Assembly: GCA_964567125.1 (NCBI GenBank)
Contig: CAZMLC010000004.1
Span: 4,854-68,853 of the forward strand
DNA: 64,000 nucleotides
Origin: CAZMLC01 sp964567125
GTDB lineage: Bacteria > Verrucomicrobiota > Kiritimatiellia > RFP12 > UBA1067
Direction: 5' to 3'
A program made the position numbers and the translations under genes. The stretch's first letter is position 1. The number at the start of each line of letters is the position of its first letter. The notes under the pieces were generated by a model. That model had not been told where the DNA came from, searched no databases, and saw only the letters and a program-made list of their open reading frames with translations. Shown here piece by piece: positions 26,844 through 35,153 of this stretch.

Positions 26844-27470
26844 TTAAGGTGCTGCGCGCAATTCCTCTGAGATGCGGACGAGCTCGGCGACGGAACCGGC
26901 TTCCATTTTGCTCATGACGCGGCGGCGGTGAATTTTCACGGTGTGTTCCGAGATGGTGAGTGTTTCGGCGATCTGCTTGTTGGGCATGCCTTTGACGACG
27001 CATTCGAAAACATCGTTTTCGCGGCGGCTGAGGTTGCGGGCGCGGGCGCGGACGCTGCGCTGCTGTTTTTTCTTGAGGAAATGGTTGCGGGCGTACTGGA
27101 TGGCTTCGCCGATGGCGTTGATGAGGTCTGCGGAGGAGAAGGGTTTTGCGATAAAGTTGATGGCGCCCGCTTTGAGCGTCTGGACGCAGGTGGGAATATC
27201 GCCAAAGGCGGTCATGAAGACGATGGGGAGGTCATGATCGGTTCCAGGGAGGCGTTTTTGCAGTTCGAGCCCTGACATTTCCGGCATGCGGATATCGAGG
27301 ACGAGGCAGGCCTCTTCCTGCTGTTCAATCGGTGCCGCGAGGTAGGCGAGCGCGGATTCAAAGGTGTGGCAGGTATAGCCCGCCGCTCCGATTAATTTTC
27401 CGACGGTTCGACGGATCAACGGATCATCGTCAACGAGGTAAACAGTGCCTGTTTGAGCGCGCATCGTCAT
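26844..27470 (-). CDS. FixJ-family response regulator (receiver + LuxR HTH)
   Basis: 208 residues. The receiver has acidic 'VDDD', phospho-acceptor Asp59 in 'LVLDIRMPEMSG' and Lys in 'IAKPFSSADL'. The C-terminal LuxR-type helix-turn-helix includes 'LSRRENDVFECVVKGMPNKQIAETL' (quoted in part) and 'SEHTVKIHRRRVMSKM'. AGGAATTCCC precedes the start. It is the last gene of a three-gene minus-strand set with two receiver-kinase hybrids and is presumably the output regulator. Targets unknown. Confidence 0.94.
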   Translation of the reverse strand: MTMRAQTGTVYLVDDDPLIRRTVGKLIGAAGYTCHTFESALAYLAAPIEQQEEACLVLDIRMPEMSGLELQKRLPGTDHDLPIVFMTAFGDIPTCVQTLKAGAINFIAKPFSSADLINAIGEAIQYARNHFLKKKQQRSVRARARNLSRRENDVFECVVKGMPNKQIAETLTISEHTVKIHRRRVMSKMEAGSVAELVRISEELRAAP

Positions 27471-27491
27471 GGGAATTCCTCATTTCAGGTT

Positions 27492-28658
27492 TTATGAATG
27501 GTGTTGCTCAGACACATCCGGAGATTTAAGCGGTAGGATAATTTCGATCACAAAGTTCTCCTGGTCATTGCCGAGAGAGGTCTTGCCTCCGAAGAGGTGG
27601 ATGACTTTATTCGCCAAGGCAGGACCGAGACCAAAATCAGCGCCGCCGCGGCAGAGTGTATGCTGGCCTCCGATATCAAAGAAGGTCGCCCTGTCTTTTT
27701 CGGGCAAGATTCTATTTTCCACGACAATCGTGATCCGCGCATGCTTGCCTTTCGGGGTGAGTCCGATGGTGACCGTCCCATTTTCAGGTGCGCAACACCC
27801 CGCTGCGAAGAGGATATCCTCGATCGCATAGCGCAGCAAGCCCGATGTGGCCTTGACACGCCATTCGCCAGTGGGCAAGGGCATGTGCTGCAGGTAGCGG
27901 ATCGCGGTGTCACGCGTCGTTACTGCAGAGATGGACGTGTTCAGTGTGTCAACCAGATCCACGTCTTTGATATCAAAACCGTCGTTGGCGATTTCGATGG
28001 TTGCCAGGAGCGTTGCGTCGTCCGTCAACTTTCTGATACGCGAACACGCCCAGTCAAAATCCGCGCGCAGTCCATCCACATCGCACATGGATGGTGCTAT
28101 GTTAAAGAGCATATCCGTGACGCAAAAAAGCCCTGTCAGCGGGGTGCGCAATTCGTGGGTCAGCATGGTGATCCAGTGCGTCTTGGCAGCATCCCAAATT
28201 TTGAGACGGTGGACAGCCGCAGCGAGCTCCGCGGTCCGTTGCTTGACGAGCTCGTTAAGGCGCTGCGCGTGTGTATGGAGTGCGAGCTGTGCGCGGACGC
28301 GCGCCAGGACTTCAGGTTCGCTGAGCGGTTTGACGATGTAATCGACAGCGCCGGCTTCGAAGGCGCGCATCTTATCACTCGATTCCATCAGTCCGCTGAG
28401 AAAAATGACGGGCACGTCTTTCAGTACCTCGTGGTTCTTAAGTCGACGGCATACTTCATAACCATCGAGCCCCGGCATGCGGACATCCAGGAGAATGAGG
28501 TCTGGCGTGGTTCGTTCGGCGGAGGTCAAAGCCAAGTCTCCACGCGGAAAGGCGACGACGTGGTAGTGCTCCATGCGCAACATATTTTCGAGCACATCCA
28601 AGTTGTTGGGCTCGTCATCGATGATCATGACAGTCGATTGATCGGATTTCACAGTCAT
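27492..28658 (-). CDS. Receiver-histidine kinase hybrid with degenerate ATP-binding domain
   Basis: 388 residues: an N-terminal receiver (phospho-acceptor Asp58 in 'LILLDVRMPGLDGYEV'), a coiled linker, then a HisKA domain with intact H-box 'THELRTPLTG' (His168). The ATPase part is eroded: the N-box reads 'LLRYAIEDIL', lacking both expected Asn, and the G1 box DxGxG is replaced by 'VENRILPEK'. Only a G2-like 'FGLGPALANKV' remains. It probably cannot bind ATP normally, so it may relay phosphate or act as a scaffold. It lies 13 bp downstream of the paralogous intact hybrid. Confidence 0.88.
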   Translation of the reverse strand: MTVKSDQSTVMIIDDEPNNLDVLENMLRMEHYHVVAFPRGDLALTSAERTTPDLILLDVRMPGLDGYEVCRRLKNHEVLKDVPVIFLSGLMESSDKMRAFEAGAVDYIVKPLSEPEVLARVRAQLALHTHAQRLNELVKQRTAELAAAVHRLKIWDAAKTHWITMLTHELRTPLTGLFCVTDMLFNIAPSMCDVDGLRADFDWACSRIRKLTDDATLLATIEIANDGFDIKDVDLVDTLNTSISAVTTRDTAIRYLQHMPLPTGEWRVKATSGLLRYAIEDILFAAGCCAPENGTVTIGLTPKGKHARITIVVENRILPEKDRATFFDIGGQHTLCRGGADFGLGPALANKVIHLFGGKTSLGNDQENFVIEIILPLKSPDVSEQHHS

Positions 28659-28671
28659 CCTTTTCCGTTAA

Positions 28672-29835
28672 TCAGCCAGACTGATTGTCTGATGAAAGGT
28701 TGCGTGTGGGCAAAACAAACCAGAAACGGCATCCGAGTGGCGTGATATTTTCAAAACCAATGGTGCCACCGTGAGATTCAACTGCAAGCTTGCAGAAGGT
28801 CAGCCCCAGCCCACTGGAATGCTTGCGGTATTCGGTGTCAGTCTTGAAGGTTGCGAATTTTTGAAAGACCTGAGCCATATTTTTCGAAGCAATGCCAGGG
28901 CCTTGATCTTCGACTGCGATGAGAACGCCCTCGGGGTGTGGTCTCGAACGAATCGTGATGGTGCTGCCTTTAGGCGAATGTTTAAAGGCGTTGCCGATCA
29001 GGTTCAGGAGGATGCGCTCGAGGAGCAGCGGGTCGGCTTCGACGCTGTCAGCTTCGTTTGACACCTCAATCGCAATGGTTTGATTGCGGTTTTGAATGTC
29101 GGGTTCTGAAGCAATCAACCGTTTGAGTAGGGCCTTAAGATCGATGTGTTCGGGAATGAACGGCATGTTCTGGTTTTCGAGTCGGCTGACATCGATAAGT
29201 TCCCGCGTCATCCGGTTCAGCAGGCGCGTCGCGCTGATGGCTTGGCCGAGACTGTTTTTCTCCCTCTGGTCGAGTTTGACGTTACTCTCCTCTTCCAGGA
29301 TCTGGAGATGACCGAGAATGGCCTGCAGGGGGCTGCGCATATCGTGGACCATCATGTGGACAAGGGTGTCGCGGTAGCGTTCCAGGTCGTGCAGCTGCTT
29401 GTTCTGTGCTTTGAGACAGGCATAGGCCTGGTGGAGCAGGATCTGCGTATCCAACCGGGCGAGCAGCTCCGCTTTGTTGATCGGTTTAGTCACGTAGTCG
29501 ACGCCGCCAGCCTCAAAGCCCGCCGCGATTTCATCGCCTGAGGTGAGCCCGCTCAGGAAAATGACCGGAATTTCTTGCGTGAGGGGATCTTCTTTCAGGC
29601 GGCGGCAGGTTTCATAGCCATCGATTTCGGGCATACGGACATCCAGGAGAATCACGTCGGGGTGAAATGATGTGACAGCCTTGAGTGCCTGAATGCTGTT
29701 GGTGAAAAGTGCAACAGAAGCGTAGGTGTTGACGAGTATACGCTCGAGAAAGCCGAGGCTTTCGATGTTGTCATCGACAGCCATAATGTGTGCCAGTCGC
29801 GGTGAAAGCTGCTGTTCATGTGAACGGTCAGTCAT
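28672..29835 (-). CDS. Receiver-histidine kinase hybrid, intact
   Basis: The start at 29835 has GAGGACCT upstream; a TTG at 29850 is an alternative. The N-terminal receiver has 'VDDN' and phospho-acceptor Asp65 in 'VILLDVRMPEIDGYE'. HisKA H-box 'VHDMRSPLQAIL' (His164) follows. The ATPase boxes are complete: 'LLNLIGNAFKHSPKG', 'VEDQGPGI', 'SSGLGLTFCKLAVE'. No membrane segment is present, so it is a cytoplasmic kinase controlled by its own receiver. It is the first gene of the set and probably supplies phosphate to the two downstream proteins. Confidence 0.93.
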   Translation of the reverse strand: MTDRSHEQQLSPRLAHIMAVDDNIESLGFLERILVNTYASVALFTNSIQALKAVTSFHPDVILLDVRMPEIDGYETCRRLKEDPLTQEIPVIFLSGLTSGDEIAAGFEAGGVDYVTKPINKAELLARLDTQILLHQAYACLKAQNKQLHDLERYRDTLVHMMVHDMRSPLQAILGHLQILEEESNVKLDQREKNSLGQAISATRLLNRMTRELIDVSRLENQNMPFIPEHIDLKALLKRLIASEPDIQNRNQTIAIEVSNEADSVEADPLLLERILLNLIGNAFKHSPKGSTITIRSRPHPEGVLIAVEDQGPGIASKNMAQVFQKFATFKTDTEYRKHSSGLGLTFCKLAVESHGGTIGFENITPLGCRFWFVLPTRNLSSDNQSG

Positions 29836-30052
29836 GAGGTCCTCGCACAATTATGATCTTTACGCATGGCTCGGCTTGACGCCGATGGCCCTGTTGGGGC
29901 AAAACGGACGGTTCGTGCATAGCGTGTGCAGAACCTTCTTTTGAGTCGGTGGCATATGAACCATGACCTCCATTTTTGCTTCACATATTAATTTATGGTG
30001 TTTACTAAAAAGTGTCAACACGATAAGTCAATTAAAAAAAATAATTATAAAG

Positions 30053-30176
30053 TTCTATTTCGCGCAGTAATCGATGCTTGATAGGGGGCCTTCGCGATGC
30101 CGTGCTGAGGGGCGCGGTCCCGCGTGTGGCAGATGCTGCGATAATCCCTGCTGATTTTTTTGATCAGCGGGTTTTT
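30053..30176 (+). ncRNA. Candidate structured small RNA ending at an orphan terminator
   Basis: A terminator-like stem CCTGCTGAT/ATCAGCGGG (30147-30155 and 30163-30171, loop TTTTTTG) is followed by TTTTT, yet no + strand gene lies upstream. Before it, 30093-30124 folds as CGCG-3nt-CCGTGC-TGAGGG-GCGCGG-3nt-CGCG, and CGCAG (30063-30067) can pair with CTGCG (30136-30140). An AT-rich TATAAA-like -10 lies at 30046-30051, but no good -35 was found. It lacks the SRP RNA core and I do not recognise the family. The rest of 29836-30295 holds only the infA promoter. Confidence 0.4.
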
Positions 30177-30218
30177 CCGGCTGCGGCGCACGCGGGCATT
30201 TGCAGAGGCGGTTGACAC

Positions 30219-30248
30219 TTGTCAATAATGGGGAATTAGTGGTATAGT
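30219..30248 (+). promoter_or_regulatory. Candidate infA promoter with extended -10
   Basis: TTGTCA (30219-30224), an 18-bp spacer and TATAGT (30243-30248), with TGG before the -10 forming an extended element. A second -35-like TTGACA lies at 30212-30217. The start of infA is 47 bp downstream. Confidence 0.6.
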
Positions 30249-30295
30249 ATTTATTCACGCATGATAGTGTTTAATTACGAACGAAATGGAGTTTT

Positions 30296-30517
30296 ATGCC
30301 GAGTGATGATGCAATTGAAGTAACTGGCGTAGTCGTAAAGGTGCTTCCAGCAACGATGTACAAGGTTAAGCTGGAGAATGGGCACGAGGTTTTGGCGCAT
30401 ATTTCGGGCAAAATGCGCAAGTTCTTCATTAAAATTGCAGCGGGCGATAAGGTTTCCTTGGAAATCTCCCCATACGACCTTACCAAAGGCCGTATCACGT
30501 ATCGTCACAAAGCCTAA
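30296..30517 (+). CDS. infA: Translation initiation factor IF-1
   Basis: A 73-residue OB-fold protein with the conserved IF-1 core: 'IEVTGVVVKVLPATMYKVKL', 'GHEVLAHISGKMRK', 'DLTKGRITYRHK'. It binds the ribosomal A site during initiation. ATGGAG lies before the ATG. It stands apart from ribosomal protein operons here. Confidence 0.97.
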   Translation: MPSDDAIEVTGVVVKVLPATMYKVKLENGHEVLAHISGKMRKFFIKIAAGDKVSLEISPYDLTKGRITYRHKA

Positions 30518-30593
30518 GTGCGTGTTCGCTTTTCTTTTGCGCCAAATACAGCGGGAGTCGCCTCTGTAGTGGTTTTGCTTTAGGAGAATACTC

Positions 30594-31685
30594 ATGGGTA
30601 CGGGTCATTTATTTTTGCGTAGTGCATTTGTTGGTCTTTGTCTGATCGTTGCCGGTTGTTCAAAAAATATCGATCCGCGTTTGCCGAAGAGCACGGTCAT
30701 GGCTGCCTATTCGGATGGCAAGGCGATCGCGCAATCGGGTGTGTCCAAGGCTTTCGAGTCTGTTGTTTCAGATCAGGTAAAGGTTTTAAAGAAACATTTC
30801 GCCCAGCAGAACAGCGCGCTGACCAATCAGCTCGATCACGATTTCTTGCGCGATTACTGCGGGATTGAGCCCGATCGCGTGACCTGGTCGCTGCTGACGG
30901 TTGGCGCCGTGACGCGGCGCGAAAAGGGCAAGAAACCGCTGATTCCGCTGGTTGCGGTTGTCGTCCATGCGCCGTTAGAAAAAGAGGCGGTGCTGGCGCA
31001 GTTAAACACGCGCTTGGCGCAGAAGGAAGATGCCGGACGGCTTGAGGCTGGAACCCTGGACGGAACGCCTATCTGGCGGCTCGTGCACAAGGATTTGGCG
31101 TTGGCGGATGGCTTTGCACCGTGCCTGACCTTTATCGGCAACACGCTGCTGGTTCTGGCATCCCATGAAGATGCACTGAAAGAACAGCTGGCGTTGTATG
31201 CGGGGAAGCAGACTGCATTGGGACCGGATGCTGTGTTGTCGCAGGCGATCCACCTTCCCAAGGGTGTTGTTTCGCGCATGATGATCGGCGATATTCAGGG
31301 TTTGTTGAAGACGGTGATGACGGAGGAGGAACAGAAGTCAGCCAACGAGATGCCGTATGTCGCGACGCTGATGAAGACGGTTCGGTGGACCGCGATGGAT
31401 GTCTCGTTCGTTGAAAATCCGCAGGCTGTCGATTTTGCGTGGCGCGTGGGCTGTGCGGATGAGCAGGGTGCTCAGGCCGTGAACGAGATGCTGATTACGC
31501 TGCGGACGAGTATGAAAATGGGGCTGGGATTTCTCATCAAGGACAAGCCCAACCTGAAACCTGTTTTAACGTGGTTGGAACGCATCAATCTCCGCGCTGC
31601 GGGTCAGGAGGCCTCACTGGTCATCCATGCGACGCCGGACGATATCAAGGCGCTCGACCTCGTGAAACTTCTGGACACTAAATAG
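30594..31685 (+). CDS. Uncharacterised lipoprotein
   Basis: The product starts with a lipoprotein signal ending in 'LIVAGC' (Cys at about residue 22). The 340-residue mature part alternates helices and strands ('GTPIWRLVHKDLALADG', 'FIGNTLLVLASHEDALKEQL') in a way reminiscent of DUF3352-type envelope proteins, but I cannot place it firmly. AGGAGAATACTC precedes the ATG. It is followed after 16 bp by the aroKB fusion, so co-transcription is likely although the functions look unrelated. Confidence 0.75.
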   Translation: MGTGHLFLRSAFVGLCLIVAGCSKNIDPRLPKSTVMAAYSDGKAIAQSGVSKAFESVVSDQVKVLKKHFAQQNSALTNQLDHDFLRDYCGIEPDRVTWSLLTVGAVTRREKGKKPLIPLVAVVVHAPLEKEAVLAQLNTRLAQKEDAGRLEAGTLDGTPIWRLVHKDLALADGFAPCLTFIGNTLLVLASHEDALKEQLALYAGKQTALGPDAVLSQAIHLPKGVVSRMMIGDIQGLLKTVMTEEEQKSANEMPYVATLMKTVRWTAMDVSFVENPQAVDFAWRVGCADEQGAQAVNEMLITLRTSMKMGLGFLIKDKPNLKPVLTWLERINLRAAGQEASLVIHATPDDIKALDLVKLLDTK

Positions 31686-31701
31686 CGGAAAAAGGAGCGC
31701 G

Positions 31702-33336
31702 ATGCATCTGTTTATTTATGGTCCACCAGGAAGCGGGAAGTCAACGATTGGCCGCATTCTTGCTGCACGTCTGGGTCGTTCCTTTGTCGATCTGGACGCT
31801 GTGATCGAGGCGAGTACGCGCCAATCGATTCGCGATATTTTTGCGCTTGAAGGCGAAAGTGGATTCCGTCTGCGCGAGCAGAAGGCGTTGCGTGAAGCCG
31901 CCGCGGATGTGACGCCCTGCGTCATCAGTCTGGGCGGCGGCGCCCTGTTGGATTCCGCGAGCCGCGCGCTGGCGGAAGCGTCAGGCGAAATCATTTTTCT
32001 GCAGGCTGATGCGGCGACGCTGGAAGGCCGCGTCTCCAAGCGTCCGGGCGTAAGGCCGCTCGTGTCAACCACAGTGTCCGGCGAGTGCAAGACGCCGCCT
32101 GCGGCTGGAAGCGGAAAGCCGATTGCGCAGCTGCTGGTCGAACGTGCCGAGCATTATGGCTCTTTCCCCAACCGCGTGACGGTGAGCGATATCCCGCCTG
32201 AATCCACGGCGGATGCGGTGCAGGCCGTGCTGGGATGGTACCGCGTCTCCGGTATGGGCAACGCGTACGATATCCATGTCGTCGCAGATGGATTGACGCG
32301 CTTGCAGAGCTGGCTGGAGCCGCTTTCGATCGGGCAGAAGACCGTGATTGTGGGCGATGCGCATACGTTGTCGCTCTATGGATCCCGGGTCAAAGCCGTA
32401 TTGGAGTCCATGGGTGTGCAGACGAGTCTCGTCATGTTGCCCGCAGGCGAAGCGCACAAGACCATCGATGGGGTGCGCCAGTTGTGGAACGCCTTTCTGC
32501 AGGCGGGGATTGAGCGCAAAAATGTGGTCTTTGCGTTGGGCGGCGGCGTCGTAGGCGATCTTACAGGATTTGCCGCGGCAACCTGGTTGCGCGGTATCCG
32601 CTGGGTGAATCTGCCCACGACCTTGCTCTCCATGGTCGATGCCGGTATCGGCGGTAAGACCGGTGCGGACTTGCCAGAAGGCAAAAATCTGATCGGTGCG
32701 TTTCATCCGCCAGCCTTGGTCGTTTCCGACACGTCGACATTGACCTCGCTGCCGCTCCATGAGTGGCGCAACGGTTTGGCGGAGGCAATCAAACATGCCA
32801 TTATCGGCGATCCCTCGCTGCTGACGTATATGCCGGCCTTTTCAGCCTTTTTAAAGCAGGGCGAGTCCCTCGCGCTGACACCGCACGCGCTTGCCGCCTT
32901 TGTCGCGCAGGCGATGGCGGTCAAGGTGCGCATCATTCAGCAGGATCCGTTTGAGAAGGGGATCCGCGCGGCCTTGAATTTGGGCCATACCATCGGTCAT
33001 GCACTTGAAAAGGTTACGCACTTCGGCGTTTCGCATGGCGAGGCGGTTGCGATCGGTACGGTTCAGGAGGCCAAACTGGCCGAAGCGAACGGGAGTGCGG
33101 AGGCTGGACTTTCCGCACGTATTGAAGCGTTATTTTCGTCCGTCGGATTGCCGACAGCACTGCCGCTCGGCATCTCGGTGCAGGCGTTGAAAGCGGCGAT
33201 GTCTGTCGATAAGAAGAAGGCGGATGGTCTGATCCATTTCGCCCTCCCTGTTGCTGTGGGAGAGGTGCGGATCAATCAAGTTATCAGTGATCACATGTTA
33301 GGAGTATTGGCACATGTTCAGCAAAGAGAAGCATAA
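31702..33336 (+). CDS. aroKB: Shikimate kinase / 3-dehydroquinate synthase fusion
   Basis: Two enzymes of aromatic amino-acid synthesis in one 544-residue chain. Residues 1-170 are shikimate kinase: P-loop 'GPPGSGKSTIGR', 'FVDLDAVIE' and 'ISLGGGALLD'. Residues 185-535 are NAD-dependent dehydroquinate synthase: 'FALGGGVVGDLTGFAAA', 'LPTTLLSMVDAGIGGKTGAD' and 'NLGHTIGHALE' with the metal-binding His. The two act at steps 5 and 2 of the pathway, so direct channelling is not obvious. AAGGAG lies before the ATG. The end overlaps grpE by 23 bp. Confidence 0.96.
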   Translation: MHLFIYGPPGSGKSTIGRILAARLGRSFVDLDAVIEASTRQSIRDIFALEGESGFRLREQKALREAAADVTPCVISLGGGALLDSASRALAEASGEIIFLQADAATLEGRVSKRPGVRPLVSTTVSGECKTPPAAGSGKPIAQLLVERAEHYGSFPNRVTVSDIPPESTADAVQAVLGWYRVSGMGNAYDIHVVADGLTRLQSWLEPLSIGQKTVIVGDAHTLSLYGSRVKAVLESMGVQTSLVMLPAGEAHKTIDGVRQLWNAFLQAGIERKNVVFALGGGVVGDLTGFAAATWLRGIRWVNLPTTLLSMVDAGIGGKTGADLPEGKNLIGAFHPPALVVSDTSTLTSLPLHEWRNGLAEAIKHAIIGDPSLLTYMPAFSAFLKQGESLALTPHALAAFVAQAMAVKVRIIQQDPFEKGIRAALNLGHTIGHALEKVTHFGVSHGEAVAIGTVQEAKLAEANGSAEAGLSARIEALFSSVGLPTALPLGISVQALKAAMSVDKKKADGLIHFALPVAVGEVRINQVISDHMLGVLAHVQQREA

Positions 33337-33928
33337 GAAAAACGAACAGCAGGAAACATCCGTGAAGTCAGAAGAAAATGCCGGTGAGGTCGTTGTCGAG
33401 ACGCCTGAAGCAGCGCAAGCGGCCCCGTCTGCGTCGAACGAAGAGCAGGCACCTGCTGCGGAAAAGGCGGCGCCTGTCGTCGATGAAGCTGCGGTGCTGA
33501 AAGATCGGTATGCGCGGCTGATGGCGGACTTTGACAATTTCCGCAAGCGCCAGGTTCGCGAACGCGAAGAGTGGATCAAGCGCGCGAACGAATCCTTGCT
33601 GGGCGATTTCCTGCCTGTGGTGGATCATCTGGAGTTGGCGTTGCAAAAGGTGCCAGACTCGGACGACGCGTTCGCCAAGGGGATCCAGATGGTCTACGAT
33701 CAATTTATCGGGACGTTGGCGAAACACGATGTGACGCCGATCGACGCAAAAGGTGAACCGTTCAATCCGGATTGGCATGAGGCGTTATCGCAGATGCCCT
33801 CCGAGACGGTTCCCGAGCATGTTGTAATTGAACAGTTCCGCCGCGGCTGGGCTTTAGCAGGACGCCTGCTGAGACCGGCGCAAGTGATTGTGTCGTCCGG
33901 GAAGCCGGAGACAACCGCGGAAGCGTAA
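33314..33928 (+). CDS. grpE: Nucleotide exchange factor GrpE
   Basis: 204 residues. The first 75 are a disordered Glu/Ala-rich segment, followed by the long helix ('RYARLMADFDNFRKRQVRER') and the beta-wing 'FNPDWHEALSQMPSETVPE'. It releases ADP from DnaK. The gene starts inside the end of aroKB. dnaJ follows by 27 bp, but dnaK is not in the window. Confidence 0.95.
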   Translation: MFSKEKHKKNEQQETSVKSEENAGEVVVETPEAAQAAPSASNEEQAPAAEKAAPVVDEAAVLKDRYARLMADFDNFRKRQVREREEWIKRANESLLGDFLPVVDHLELALQKVPDSDDAFAKGIQMVYDQFIGTLAKHDVTPIDAKGEPFNPDWHEALSQMPSETVPEHVVIEQFRRGWALAGRLLRPAQVIVSSGKPETTAEA

Positions 33929-33955
33929 GCGAGTGGTAGAAAGAGGCAATGGAGT

Positions 33956-35140
33956 ATGGCGAATAAGCGCGATTATTACGAAGTGCTGGGAGTGAGCCGG
34001 GGTGCGACTGCGGAGGAGATCAAAAAGGCCTATCGCAAGTTGGCCATGCAGTACCATCCGGACCGCAACCCGGACAATAAGGATGCTGCAGAAAAGTTTA
34101 AGGAGTCCAGCGAAGCCTATGAAGTGCTCAGCGATACGGAGAAGCGTCAGCGTTACGACCAGTTCGGTCACGATGGCATGAAGTCCGCGTTTGGCGGTAG
34201 CGGCTTTGATTTCGGCCGCGACTTCTCGCACATGCAGGATATCGATTTGCAGGATATTCTCGGGGGTATTTTCGGCGGCGGGTTCGGTGACATGTTTGGC
34301 GGCGGTGGACGGCGCCAACGCACGCGCAACCCCAACGGTGCGCAGCGCGGCAATGATCTGCGGTTTGATCTGGAGATCGATTTTGAAGAGGCACTTTTCG
34401 GTTCTGAACGCCAGGTCGATCTGACGGTCAACGATACCTGCGATCAGTGCCACGGTTCAGGCGCGGCCGAGGGCTCGACGCGTGAGACCTGCGCGCACTG
34501 CAACGGTCAGGGGTTTGTCGTCGCAGGCAATGGCTTTTTCCAGATGCGTCAGGCGTGTCCCGTCTGTAACGGCGAAGGCACGATCGTGAAGAAGCCCTGC
34601 CGCAAATGCCAGGGGTCCGGCCGCATGAAAGCGCCTCGCCATATCTCGCTGCGCATTCCGCGCGGCGTGGAGACTGGGTCGCGGCTGCGCTTGTCCGGCA
34701 AGGGCGAGAGCGGTTTGCGCGGCGGTGAGCACGGTGATCTTTACGTGGTGCTGCACGTGCGCGAACACGGCATTTTCGAACGCCATGGCGACGATCTTGT
34801 CTGCACCGTCTACATCACGCCTGCGCAGGCTGCGCTCGGCGGTGACATCGATGTGCCAACGCCCGATGGTTTTGCGCGCATCAAGGTGCCTGCGGGAACA
34901 GCCAGCGGTAAGATCTTCCGCTTGCGCGATAAAGGCATGCCGAGCTTAAACGGCGGCTCAGGCGATCTGCATGTGCGCGTCGAAGTCGAGACACCGCAGA
35001 ATCTGAGCAGTGCGCAGCGCAAGGCGTACGAAGCGCTGGCAGCGGCGCTGTCCAACGACAATTTCGGTGAGGCACGCAAGCAGACCAAGCTGGTCGAGCG
35101 TTTCTACGAACGCCGCGACGCGTTGAACAGCAAAAAATAG
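33956..35140 (+). CDS. dnaJ: Chaperone protein DnaJ
   Basis: 394 residues with complete type I architecture: J domain with HPD in 'MQYHPDRNPD', Gly/Phe linker ('GGIFGGGFGDMFGGGG'), four CxxCxGxG repeats ('CDQCHGSG', 'CAHCNGQG', 'CPVCNGEG', 'CRKCQGSG') and the C-terminal substrate-binding domains. It delivers clients to DnaK. The operon continues to rsmE after 13 bp, a common arrangement. Confidence 0.97.
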   Translation: MANKRDYYEVLGVSRGATAEEIKKAYRKLAMQYHPDRNPDNKDAAEKFKESSEAYEVLSDTEKRQRYDQFGHDGMKSAFGGSGFDFGRDFSHMQDIDLQDILGGIFGGGFGDMFGGGGRRQRTRNPNGAQRGNDLRFDLEIDFEEALFGSERQVDLTVNDTCDQCHGSGAAEGSTRETCAHCNGQGFVVAGNGFFQMRQACPVCNGEGTIVKKPCRKCQGSGRMKAPRHISLRIPRGVETGSRLRLSGKGESGLRGGEHGDLYVVLHVREHGIFERHGDDLVCTVYITPAQAALGGDIDVPTPDGFARIKVPAGTASGKIFRLRDKGMPSLNGGSGDLHVRVEVETPQNLSSAQRKAYEALAAALSNDNFGEARKQTKLVERFYERRDALNSKK

Positions 35141-35153
35141 AGCGAGGCTTTGT

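Noticed and set aside
30053..30176. SRP (4.5S) RNA for the structured region before infA
   Set aside because: The conserved SRP core with its GGAA-type tetraloop and GCAGCC segment is absent.
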